Assembly: GCA_028819835.1 (NCBI GenBank)
Contig: JAPPKR010000220.1
Span: forward strand, 1 to 15,552
DNA: 15,552 nt
Source: a bacterium
GTDB taxonomy: Bacteria; Actinomycetota; Acidimicrobiia; UBA5794; ZC4RG35
Reading direction: 5' to 3'
The position numbers were made by a program, and so were the translations under genes. Each line of letters starts with the position of its first letter. The first letter of the stretch is position 1. The notes under the pieces were generated by a model. The model worked only from the letters and a program-made list of their open reading frames with translations, was not told the DNA's origin and ran no database searches. Below, piece after piece: positions 1 to 5,793 of this stretch.

Positions 1-592
1 CGTAGCAGAGGTCGGAGCGCCGGGCGGTCCAGAGTTCGGGGAACTGATCTGAGGCTTGATCGTGGACCGAACTCCACTCGTGCATGCCCAACGTGGTCTG
101 GGCCAGCAGGGCCACGCGGGAGGGATCCTTCGGCGTGAAGTCCCCGACTCCCGACTCGGGACTCACCATGGTGATCGCCTCGGGGGCCACCGCCACGGTG
201 CCCACCGCCTCGTCATGGCGCTTGTGTCCTATATAGAGGATGTCATAACCGTTCTGTGACATCCTTTTCACCTCATGATGGACTTTGGTGACCAGGGGGC
301 ACACCGCGTCGATCACCACCGCCGCCCGGTTTTGCGCATCCTCGACGACCTGGGGTGCCGACCCGTGGGCCGACAGCATCACCGGCGACCCGGTCGGGAC
401 CTCGGAGATGTCGTTGACAAAAACCACCCCCGCTTTCTCAAAGGCGCGCACCACCCATGCGTTGTGGACGATCTCGTGATAGCAGTAGACCGGCACCGCA
501 AAGATCCGGAGCATCCAGGTGAGGGCTTTGATCGCCATCTCCACTCCCGCGCAGAAACCTCGCGGCTCGGCCAGAATGATCCGATCAATCAT
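1..592 (-). CDS. ispH: 4-hydroxy-3-methylbut-2-enyl diphosphate reductase (partial, C-terminus outside window)
   Basis: IspH is the last enzyme of the MEP pathway. It is a cytosolic [4Fe-4S] enzyme that reduces HMBPP to IPP and DMAPP. The minus-strand frame from the ATG at 592 gives 197 residues before the window edge. It opens with the family N-terminus (AEPRGFCAGVE, cluster Cys14). The other two cluster cysteines are Cys98 (VCPLVTKVH) and Cys196 (SDLCY), which lies at the very edge. Expected active-site residues are also visible: His43 (EIVHNAWVV), His76 (LSAHG), His126 and Glu128 (GHKRHDE), and the Thr pair in AQTTLG. The ATG is chosen because it places the first cysteine at the usual distance. 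An in-frame GTG six codons upstream is possible, and neither has a clear Shine-Dalgarno. About the last third of the protein is missing. It is divergent from der across 148 bp. Confidence 0.95.
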   Translation of the reverse strand, partial: MIDRIILAEPRGFCAGVEMAIKALTWMLRIFAVPVYCYHEIVHNAWVVRAFEKAGVVFVNDISEVPTGSPVMLSAHGSAPQVVEDAQNRAAVVIDAVCPLVTKVHHEVKRMSQNGYDILYIGHKRHDEAVGTVAVAPEAITMVSPESGVGDFTPKDPSRVALLAQTTLGMHEWSSVHDQASDQFPELWTARRSDLCY

Positions 593-618
593 ATGGGTGA
601 TGTTATACACCGCGGAGG

Positions 619-632
619 AACGGTTCACCGTT
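619..632. promoter_or_regulatory. Perfect palindrome in the ispH-der spacer (possible operator)
   Basis: AACGGT-TC-ACCGTT is a 6-bp perfect inverted repeat with a 2-bp centre, in the 148-bp divergent spacer between ispH and der. It lies about 27 bp upstream of the ispH ATG. On the minus strand a TATAAC hexamer, a possible -10, lies between it and the ispH start. The rest of the spacer shows nothing I can name. Binding of a regulator is an inference only. Confidence 0.3.
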
Positions 633-740
633 TGTGGTCATATCATCAGGTGTTTCCGACTCGCCAGGACCCTCGAGTCCGTTCGTCCAGCATCTCTTAT
701 GGCTCCCTCCACCGGCTCCCAGACCTTTAGTCTTTCAGGT

Positions 741-2060
741 ATGTCCTCGGAGCGTTTGGCGGTGGTGGCTGTGGTGGGGCGTCCCAACGTGGGCAAGTCC
801 ACCCTGATCAACCGGATCATCGGGCGGCGCGCGGCGGTGGTCCAGTCTGAGCCGGGAGTGACCCGGGACCGCCGTATCTTCGCCGCCGAGTGGGCAGACC
901 GTCGCTTCCTCCTGGTGGACACGGGGGGTTGGGAACGGGATCCGTCATCGCCCTTCTCCGAAGCGATTCGCCACCAGGCCGAAGCCGCGGTGAGCGGCGC
1001 CGACGCGGTGTTGTTCGTGGTGGACGGCACGGCGGCACTGGGCGACGATGACGAGGGGATGGCGGCCGTGGTGAAGAGGAGCGGGGTCCCGGCGGTGATG
1101 GCCGCCAACAAGATCGACAATCCCCGCCGGGAGATGGCCGTGGCAGAGTACTGGTCGCTGGGCCTGGGAGAGCCGCACCCGGTTAGCGCGATCCACGGCA
1201 GGGGAGTGGGAGACCTCCTCGATGAGGTCCTGTCGGTCCTTCCCGAACGGGAGTCCCATCCCACCGACGAGCCCTTCCGGATTGCGATCGTGGGACGCCC
1301 CAACACCGGCAAGTCCACTCTCCTGAACCGCCTTTGCGGATCACAACGGGTGATCGTCTCCGATGTTCCGGGTACCACCCGGGATCCGGTGGATGTGGAT
1401 GTCGAACTCGACGGCGTCACCTACCGGTTGGTGGACACCGCAGGGATCCGCCGGAGGCCTCGGAACAGCGATGAGGCCGACTACTACGCCGTGCTCAGAG
1501 CCCGGGACGCCCTCTCGAGGGCGGATGCGGCGCTGTTGGTGGTGGACGCGCTGGAAGGCGCCACCTACCAGGATCAGAAGATCGCCCGGGCGGCGGCGGA
1601 GGCCGGCACCGCCCTGGTGGTGCTCCTCAACAAGTGGGATGCCATCGATCCTGAGCAACGGGAGTGGACCGAGGAGTCGATACCCGACCGACTGGGGTTC
1701 ATCTCCTGGGCGCCGGTGCTGCGTCTCTCCGCCCTGACCGGCGCCCGCATCGGACGTCTCGGAGCCGCGCTGGAGATGGTGCTGGATAACGCCGGTCAGC
1801 GGGTGCCGACCGGGGAGTTGAACCGGCTGGTGGCCGCCTGGGTGGCCGCTCAGCCTCCTCCTCCTCACAAGGGCCGCCGGTGCCGGGTCATGTACGCGGT
1901 GCAGGCCGGTGTCAGACCTCCCACCGTGGTGCTCTTCACCGTCGGATCCCGACTGATCCCCGAGTACCTGCGGTATCTGGAGAGAAAACTCCGAGAGCAG
2001 TACGACCTGGTGGGTACCCCGGTCCGGTTCGTGACCCGCCGCCGGACAAGGAACGCATGA
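741..2060 (+). CDS. der: Ribosome biogenesis GTPase Der (EngA)
   Basis: Der is an essential tandem-GTPase that helps assemble the 50S ribosomal subunit. The 439-aa product has the full family layout. GTPase domain 1 has G1 GRPNVGKST (13-21), G3 DTGG (60-63) and G4 NKID (123-126). GTPase domain 2 has G1 GRPNTGKST (185-193), G3 DTAG (232-235), G4 NKWD (297-300) and a SAL G5 (330-332). A C-terminal KH-like domain follows (about 350-432) with a basic tail. The length matches typical Der (B. subtilis about 436). The open frame continues upstream, but the ATG at 741 places the P-loop about 12 residues in, as is normal. An in-frame ATG at 699 adds 14 unremarkable residues. The stop overlaps the next ORF by 4 bp (ATGA). 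Confidence 0.96.
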   Translation: MSSERLAVVAVVGRPNVGKSTLINRIIGRRAAVVQSEPGVTRDRRIFAAEWADRRFLLVDTGGWERDPSSPFSEAIRHQAEAAVSGADAVLFVVDGTAALGDDDEGMAAVVKRSGVPAVMAANKIDNPRREMAVAEYWSLGLGEPHPVSAIHGRGVGDLLDEVLSVLPERESHPTDEPFRIAIVGRPNTGKSTLLNRLCGSQRVIVSDVPGTTRDPVDVDVELDGVTYRLVDTAGIRRRPRNSDEADYYAVLRARDALSRADAALLVVDALEGATYQDQKIARAAAEAGTALVVLLNKWDAIDPEQREWTEESIPDRLGFISWAPVLRLSALTGARIGRLGAALEMVLDNAGQRVPTGELNRLVAAWVAAQPPPPHKGRRCRVMYAVQAGVRPPTVVLFTVGSRLIPEYLRYLERKLREQYDLVGTPVRFVTRRRTRNA

Positions 2061-2221
2061 TGAGCCAAGGAGATCCCTGCCTGCCGGAGAGGGACGGGGG
2101 AACCCAGGAGCGGGAATCCTATCCGTGGGGCTTCAAGATCACGATCGCCCTGACCGCGCTCTATCTCCTGTGGCGGCTGATCCAGGGCATGGGATGGCTG
2201 ATCTCCCGCCTGTTCAGCTGA
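2057..2221 (+). CDS. Small single-span membrane protein, coupled to der
   Basis: This 54-aa ORF begins at the ATG that overlaps the der stop (ATGA). A second in-frame ATG lies directly after. A purine-rich AAGGA (2049-2053) sits just before the start inside der, so translational coupling is likely. Residues 1-25 are polar and acidic (ERDGGTQERES). About residues 26-43 form one hydrophobic helix (FKITIALTALYLLWRLI). The tail is short, aromatic and basic. I do not recognise a named family. The features visible are the predicted membrane anchor and the operon position after der. The next gene begins 45 bp downstream. Confidence 0.6.
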   Translation: MMSQGDPCLPERDGGTQERESYPWGFKITIALTALYLLWRLIQGMGWLISRLFS

Positions 2222-2266
2222 TTGCCGGTCTCTTGATCTACGCCGGAACCGCATGGACAGGCCAAA

Positions 2267-2800
2267 ATGCTCCTAGACGGGAACCGATCAGAGGAACATG
2301 ACTTGAAGGATCCAGGAGAAGGCCTCCCTATCCGGCGAACGGCCCGGGTGTTGGTAATCGATGAGTCCGACCGACTGCTATTGCTTCGGACGCAACTGCC
2401 CCACCGCAAGGAACTCTCGGTGTGGCTCACCCCGGGTGGAGGGTTGAAACCGGGAGAGACCCATGAGGAGGCGGCTATCCGGGAGCTCTGGGAGGAGACC
2501 GGCCTCACCGGGGTAGACCTCGGCCCGTGGGTTTGGAGAAGGCAGGCCGTCTGGATCTGGGGCGACCGGACCTATGAGGCGCACGAGAGATTCTTCCTCC
2601 TGCGGACTACCCGTTTCTCCTTCTCCCCGGCCGCCAGGGTCGACCTGGAGACCGAGACGGTGTTGGAGCACCGCTGGTGGAGCGTCTCGGAGCTGCAGGC
2701 GGCTCGGGAAATGAGCTTCGCACCCAGCCGCATCGGAGAACACCTGGCGGCCATCCTGGAGGGCTGCCTGCCCAACACGCCCGTCGATGTCGGTCACTAG
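2267..2800 (+). CDS. NUDIX hydrolase
   Basis: NUDIX enzymes cleave nucleoside diphosphates linked to another moiety using Mg2+. The exact substrate cannot be read here. The 177-aa product contains a perfect Nudix box at residues 58-80 (G-x5-E-x7-REL-x-EE-x-GL; glutamates 64, 73, 76, 77). It is preceded by the usual strand RARVLVIDESDRLLLLR and the WLTPGGGL turn, and followed by strands ending in a W-rich EHRWWSVSELQ segment common in the family. The start is uncertain. The ATG at 2267 is reported, but TTG at 2303 has a better-spaced GAGGA (2291-2295) and would remove 12 poorly conserved-looking residues. It is probably co-directional with der, with no obvious terminator between. Confidence 0.88.
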   Translation: MLLDGNRSEEHDLKDPGEGLPIRRTARVLVIDESDRLLLLRTQLPHRKELSVWLTPGGGLKPGETHEEAAIRELWEETGLTGVDLGPWVWRRQAVWIWGDRTYEAHERFFLLRTTRFSFSPAARVDLETETVLEHRWWSVSELQAAREMSFAPSRIGEHLAAILEGCLPNTPVDVGH

Positions 2801-2845
2801 GGCAAGATCGGGCGGGGTAGGCCGGAACCAGGAGTATGAGAAGGG

Positions 2846-2919
2846 TCGGGCTGGCCGGATTTGAACCGGCGACCTCTTGACCCCCAGTCAAGCGCGCTGC
2901 CATGCTGCGCCACAGCCCG
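2846..2919 (-). tRNA. tRNA-Pro (GGG)
   Basis: The minus strand folds as a canonical 74-nt tRNA. The acceptor stem is CGGGCTG/CAGCCCG and the D-arm is GCGC/GCGC. The anticodon stem is CTTGA/TCAAG, closing a CTGGGGG loop (anticodon GGG). The T-arm has a GCCGG/CCGGC stem and a TTCAAAT loop. The CGGGCTGTGGCGCAG start is typical of bacterial tRNA-Pro. The discriminator is A and no CCA is encoded (CCC follows). It is transcribed away from the CAU tRNA. Confidence 0.95.
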
Positions 2920-2964
2920 GATGCGCCTAGATGCTAACAGCGGGCCAACGACTCCGGCACGCCG

Positions 2965-2970
2965 TAAAAT
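2965..2970 (+). promoter_or_regulatory. Possible -10 box (TAAAAT) for the CAU tRNA
   Basis: TAAAAT lies 10 bp upstream of the tRNA 5' end, the spacing expected for a tRNA promoter whose transcript starts a few bases before the mature end. No good -35 hexamer is visible at 16-18 bp. Confidence 0.4.
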
Positions 2971-2980
2971 GGGAACAGCC

Positions 2981-3054
2981 GGGCCCGTAGCTCAAGCGGT
3001 CAGAGCAGCGGACTCATAATCCGTTGGTTGCAGGTTCGAGTCCTGCCGGGCCCA
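2981..3054 (+). tRNA. tRNA with CAU anticodon, probably tRNA-Ile2 (lysidine-modified)
   Basis: This is a 74-nt cloverleaf. The acceptor is GGGCCCG/CGGGCCC, the D-arm GCTC/GAGC, the anticodon stem GCGGA/TCCGT around loop CTCATAA, and the T-arm GCAGG/CCTGC with loop TTCGAGT. The discriminator is A and no CCA is encoded. CAU may mean initiator Met, elongator Met or Ile2. The standard 1-72 G-C pair argues against initiator. C4-G69, C5-G68 and U12-A23 match E. coli determinants by which TilS recognises tRNA-Ile2, although position 29-41 is G-C rather than C-G. I therefore favour Ile2, as an inference. Its 3' half is duplicated at 4241-4278. Confidence 0.85.
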
Positions 3055-3057
3055 CAC
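3020..3057 (+). repeat. Left copy of 38-bp direct repeat: 3' half of the CAU tRNA (attL-like)
   Basis: This segment runs from the 3' side of the anticodon stem through the T-arm and acceptor end of the CAU tRNA, plus 3 bp. It matches 4241-4278 at 35 of 38 positions by my direct alignment; the mismatches are repeat positions 14, 22 and 23. This intact copy belongs to a functional-looking tRNA. A duplicated tRNA 3' end flanking DNA is the classical scar of tyrosine-recombinase integration. Confidence 0.75.
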
Positions 3058-3166
3058 CGTTCTACTGGTTTACTTAGGTTTAGAAGTCACTAAAAGGGCA
3101 GGTCAGCTGCCATATATTGAACCGCCCGCCAGTTGGGGACCGGCTCAAGGCTCCTTTGCCGGGCTG

Positions 3167-4045
3167 CTAGTCGGCAGGAAGAGCGATAGAGTCGATCACG
3201 TCCGCGAAGCCAATGCCGTCGTGCATTGTCCGCAACTCCAAATACATTACCAATACCCAGATCGCCCAGAGTGGCGCAAAGATAGTTCCGAGCAACCTAA
3301 CGATGCCTTCCGGCATCCAGAAGACGATCGCAACGATCAACAGGATCGGTGTCAACATCCCTACCCCTACGGTCCGCCAATAATGCCCCCGAACCAGTCT
3401 CCAGGATCGCATCAGGCTATTGAACGGACTCCGATTCTCTGCTACGACTACCGGCAGGACAAAGAAGAACCGGACGAGGACTATAGCAAACGCCACAAAC
3501 AGGCAGAGAGCCATGCTGAGAGTCAGAAGTGGACTAGGCGCCTCCGTCCCGGCGGTGGCCAAGGCGTTTAGCAACAGTAAACACCCGGAAAACGCCAGTT
3601 CAACAAGCAGCGCCGCGCCGGCCACCTTGAAGAACCTGCTATGCAGGAAAACCCTCACGAGAGTAGGCCCCGGCAACCGGACTCCTTTCACGTGCGCCAG
3701 CGCCACATGCGTACCGAGGGCCAATGCAAGGGATACGAGTAAAAGACTTACCATCGTTACGGGCCAAGCCTCCAGATCGGTAACCTCTACTCCTGCCGCC
3801 TCGTCCACCAGGTCGTCCAACCAACCAGCCGGAATGACCAGCACCGCGCTGATGAGTAACAACACACCGAAGCGATCCTTGAAGATCTCCCAGGTGGTGC
3901 GCCACATGTCTACCATCGGTCGCCCACGGAACCGCGGCAACTCGACGTCAGGCTTCTGGTCCTCCTGATCCCCTAGGAACTTCCCACTGAACCGTTCCGG
4001 ATCTGTGTACCACTCCGGATCTGTGTACCACTTCGGCTCTGCCAT
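3167..4045 (-). CDS. Polytopic membrane protein, GPDPase-membrane-domain/YciC-like
   Basis: The product is a 292-aa protein. The N-terminal 50 residues are hydrophilic and begin with a tandem WYTDPE-WYTDPE, reminiscent of short WY-rich cytoplasmic motifs in actinobacterial membrane proteins. About six hydrophobic segments follow (near 59-75, 95-117, 141-162, 172-201, 226-243, 250-270). The block VVVAENRSPFNSLMRSWRLVRGHYWRT (198-224) is typical of the membrane domain seen in YciC-like and glycerophosphodiesterase-membrane families, so the family call is moderate and no reaction is assigned. GGAAGG lies 6 bp upstream of the ATG, a good Shine-Dalgarno. The gene sits alone between the intact tRNA and its decayed copy. 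Its base composition looks less GC-rich than its neighbours, consistent with acquired cargo (inference). Confidence 0.82.
   Translation of the reverse strand: MAEPKWYTDPEWYTDPERFSGKFLGDQEDQKPDVELPRFRGRPMVDMWRTTWEIFKDRFGVLLLISAVLVIPAGWLDDLVDEAAGVEVTDLEAWPVTMVSLLLVSLALALGTHVALAHVKGVRLPGPTLVRVFLHSRFFKVAGAALLVELAFSGCLLLLNALATAGTEAPSPLLTLSMALCLFVAFAIVLVRFFFVLPVVVAENRSPFNSLMRSWRLVRGHYWRTVGVGMLTPILLIVAIVFWMPEGIVRLLGTIFAPLWAIWVLVMYLELRTMHDGIGFADVIDSIALPAD
3996..4031 (-). repeat. 18-bp perfect tandem duplication inside the membrane protein gene
   Basis: The 18-bp unit TCCGGATCTGTGTACCAC (plus-strand reading) occurs twice in a row, at 3996-4013 and 4014-4031. It encodes the six-residue repeat WYTDPE at residues 6-11 and 12-17 in frame. 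Exact nucleotide identity indicates a recent slippage duplication. Confidence 0.9.
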
Positions 4046-4345
4046 GCCAAACCTTCCTCTGTTGCATCATAAACTCAGCACGCATGAAGAGCGCTCATTA
4101 GTTCAACTGTTTTGGCCCAAGTTTTGCCCTGAAGGAACACAGGCCAAGTCGGTTCATGATCCGGATGGCGAACACCGGGATGCGGATCGGAAGCAGACTG
4201 CGGCATTGTGGTTGGCCTGACCGATCCGGGAGATCTCGGTTCCGTTGGTTGCATGTTCGAGGTCTGCCGGGCCCACACATTCCCTACCGTTTCCTCGACG
4301 GCGACGGGACGAAAACGCTGGTGGCCCGGCGATAGTGTTGAGAGT
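4046..4345. other. 300-bp stretch without a supported gene
   Basis: Between the start of the membrane protein gene and the GNAT start there is the Shine-Dalgarno of the former (4052-4057, minus strand) and the decayed tRNA copy at 4241-4278. No coding frame is convincing; short open frames here have no recognisable motifs. The rest may be island-end debris plus the GNAT leader. I see no integrase remnant I can identify. Confidence 0.5.
4241..4278 (+). repeat. Right copy of tRNA 3' half (attR-like, decayed)
   Basis: This copy matches 35 of 38 positions of the 3' half of the CAU tRNA at 3020-3057, in the same orientation. The T-stem is damaged by changes at repeat positions 14, 22 and 23. No 5' half of a tRNA precedes it, so it is a fragment and not a gene. 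It marks the distal boundary of a roughly 1.2-kb segment (about 3055-4278) likely inserted at the tRNA. Confidence 0.75.
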
Positions 4346-4834
4346 GTGACAAGCCCCCTTGGTGTCGAGATCCGGCAAGCTCTAGAGGCGGATGAACCCG
4401 CTGTAAGTGCTTGCGTCGACGTTGCTTACGCCGGCTATGTCGAACGGATCGGTAAGAAGCCGGCACCCATGCTCGATGACTACACGATCCTGATCGAAAA
4501 CCAGGTCGTCCACGTTGCCACAATCGATGACCAACTCGTCGGGCTCATCGTGTGTTGGCCTAACGGGGACCACCTCTATGTGGACAACATTGCTGTCCTT
4601 CCCCAAGTGCAGGGCACGGGAGTTGGGGCTGCCCTCCTTGACTTTGCCGAGTTACAGGCTCGGCGGGCCGGCTTGAGCGAGATCCGCCTCTACACAAACG
4701 CAGAGATGGCCCAGAATGTCCAGTATTACCCGCGGAGGGGATTCCGCGAGACACATCGCGCCTGCAATGCCGGCTACCAGCGCGTCTACTTTTCGCGCCT
4801 ACTTGAACCTCTCAACCCGGCTCAGTGCCGGTAG
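4346..4834 (+). CDS. GNAT family N-acetyltransferase
   Basis: GNAT enzymes transfer an acetyl group from acetyl-CoA to an amine; the acceptor here is unknown. The 162-aa product has the fold in order: an N-terminal strand and helix (EIRQALEADEPAVSACV), a central strand (QLVGLIVCWPNGDHLYVDNIAV), motif A with the acetyl-CoA pyrophosphate loop Q89-G-T-G-V-G94, the following helix (AALLDFAELQARRAG), and motif B (IRLYTNAEMAQNVQYYPRRGFRE), including the typical Y-x-x-x-GF. The open frame extends upstream through the tRNA fragment, so GTG 4346, just before the first conserved strand, is chosen. The Shine-Dalgarno is weak. The 3' end overlaps the convergent DUF6092 gene by 23 bp. Confidence 0.85.
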   Translation: MTSPLGVEIRQALEADEPAVSACVDVAYAGYVERIGKKPAPMLDDYTILIENQVVHVATIDDQLVGLIVCWPNGDHLYVDNIAVLPQVQGTGVGAALLDFAELQARRAGLSEIRLYTNAEMAQNVQYYPRRGFRETHRACNAGYQRVYFSRLLEPLNPAQCR

Positions 4835-5156
4835 TGGTGTCTGATCCGGTTTGGCCCATGCTTCGCGTTACGGACTCGGACGCCAGCCCGGTGGCCAGGT
4901 CGGTGAGCCATTTCCGGTAGGCGTCCTTTTCCAGCATCATCCGCGTCTTGTTCCGGTCGATGGAGTTCCGTGTGGCCCGCAGGAAGTCGTCCACCTTCAA
5001 ACCGGGTATCTCCTCGGCCGCTTCGATGAGCCGGCTGGCGCCTTCGATGAGCCGGTACGAACCGTAAATGGCTCTCTCATCGAGGCTCGTGCGGGCGGAT
5101 GTGATCAAATAGACGATGAAGTCGAAGAGGGGATCGTCTTGGCGGGCTTCGCTCAC
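4812..5156 (-). CDS. DUF6092-like small helical protein
   Basis: This is a 114-aa, mostly helical protein. Its N-terminal half (DPLFDFIVYLITSARTSLDE, then YGSYRLIEGASRLIEAA) resembles DUF6092 proteins as I remember them; function is unknown. The second half is charged (NSIDRNKTRMMLEKDAYRKW) and ends in a low-complexity Ser/Thr/Gly tail. The GTG start at 5156 overlaps the TGA stop of the nitroreductase (GTGA), so the two are translationally coupled. A longer open frame runs on upstream in this frame, but it is only the shadow of the nitroreductase. It may assist or regulate the nitroreductase (inference from coupling). Confidence 0.75.
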   Translation of the reverse strand: MSEARQDDPLFDFIVYLITSARTSLDERAIYGSYRLIEGASRLIEAAEEIPGLKVDDFLRATRNSIDRNKTRMMLEKDAYRKWLTDLATGLASESVTRSMGQTGSDTTTGTEPG

Positions 5157-5725
5157 TGTGCGTCGCTCCAGTCCTGCCCGTAGCGGTCGTGGTGGACATC
5201 GGGTTGGAAGCCCTTGACGGGCTTGGGGTGATTCGCTACGGGAATCCCGACCGCCATCAGGACTTCGGGGCGTATGTGGTCCGGAAGGCCGAAAATGGAT
5301 TGGACCACCTCCTCTGTCCAGCTCGTGACTTTGCAAACGCCGATGCCGAGTGCAGGAGCGGCAATGGTGATGTATCCGGCCGCGGCGCCGGCGTCGAGCC
5401 GTGTGACGACCTCCACTCCTCGGGGTCCCATGACTTCGTGAGCCTTTTTGAGGTCGCTGCAGATGACGATGACCGCGGGCGCGTTGTTGACGAAACCCGG
5501 ACAGGCATGCCGCACCGTCCGCACCAGCCGCGGGTCGGTGACGACGATCAGATGCCGGATGCCCGGGCGGGCCACCTGGGCGCGGCCGGCTGCGTAGACG
5601 AGTCGCTCGAGGACGTCGGCGTCCGGTAGTTCGGAAGTGAAGACGCGGTGCATCCGGCGACGACGCATCGCTTCGAACACACCGTCTGCCGGGCTGCCGC
5701 TCGTGTCGGTTACGCTTTCGGTCAC
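5153..5725 (-). CDS. Nitroreductase-family protein
   Basis: Members use FMN to transfer hydride from NAD(P)H to nitro, quinone or other acceptors. The 190-aa product has the N-terminal FMN-phosphate signature (MRRRRMHRVFTSELPD, residues 20-35) and an early helix DADVLERLVYAAGRA. The C-terminal half carries AAAGYITIAAPALGIGVC and the closing MAVGIPVANHPKPVKG strand, which matches the family's 'GyP' segment. It is on the short side for the family. The start is GTG 5725, chosen because the signature follows at the normal distance; no Shine-Dalgarno is visible. A TAGCAT hexamer (5734-5739, minus strand) could give a near-leaderless transcript. It is divergent from the selenoprotein gene across 68 bp and coupled to the DUF6092 gene. 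Confidence 0.88.
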   Translation of the reverse strand: MTESVTDTSGSPADGVFEAMRRRRMHRVFTSELPDADVLERLVYAAGRAQVARPGIRHLIVVTDPRLVRTVRHACPGFVNNAPAVIVICSDLKKAHEVMGPRGVEVVTRLDAGAAAGYITIAAPALGIGVCKVTSWTEEVVQSIFGLPDHIRPEVLMAVGIPVANHPKPVKGFQPDVHHDRYGQDWSDAQ

Positions 5726-5793
5726 CGGCCAATATGCTACAACCGCCGCCCGTGGATTGGCATGGTTGTCCGGCTAGGGTGAGACACTGAGCC

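Noticed and set aside
519..740. N-terminal extension of Der
   Set aside because: The upstream part overlaps the ispH start and its spacer and has no Der-like sequence; the P-loop position supports the start at 741.
3141..3166. Terminator-like hairpin after the membrane protein gene (CCGGC...GCCGG)
   Set aside because: The outer stem is only 5 bp, the inner stem would need a 2-nt loop, and there is no T-run.
4075..4280. Possible small genes or integrase remnant beside the tRNA fragment
   Set aside because: Short frames on both strands show no recognisable motifs; the part over 4241-4278 is tRNA-derived.
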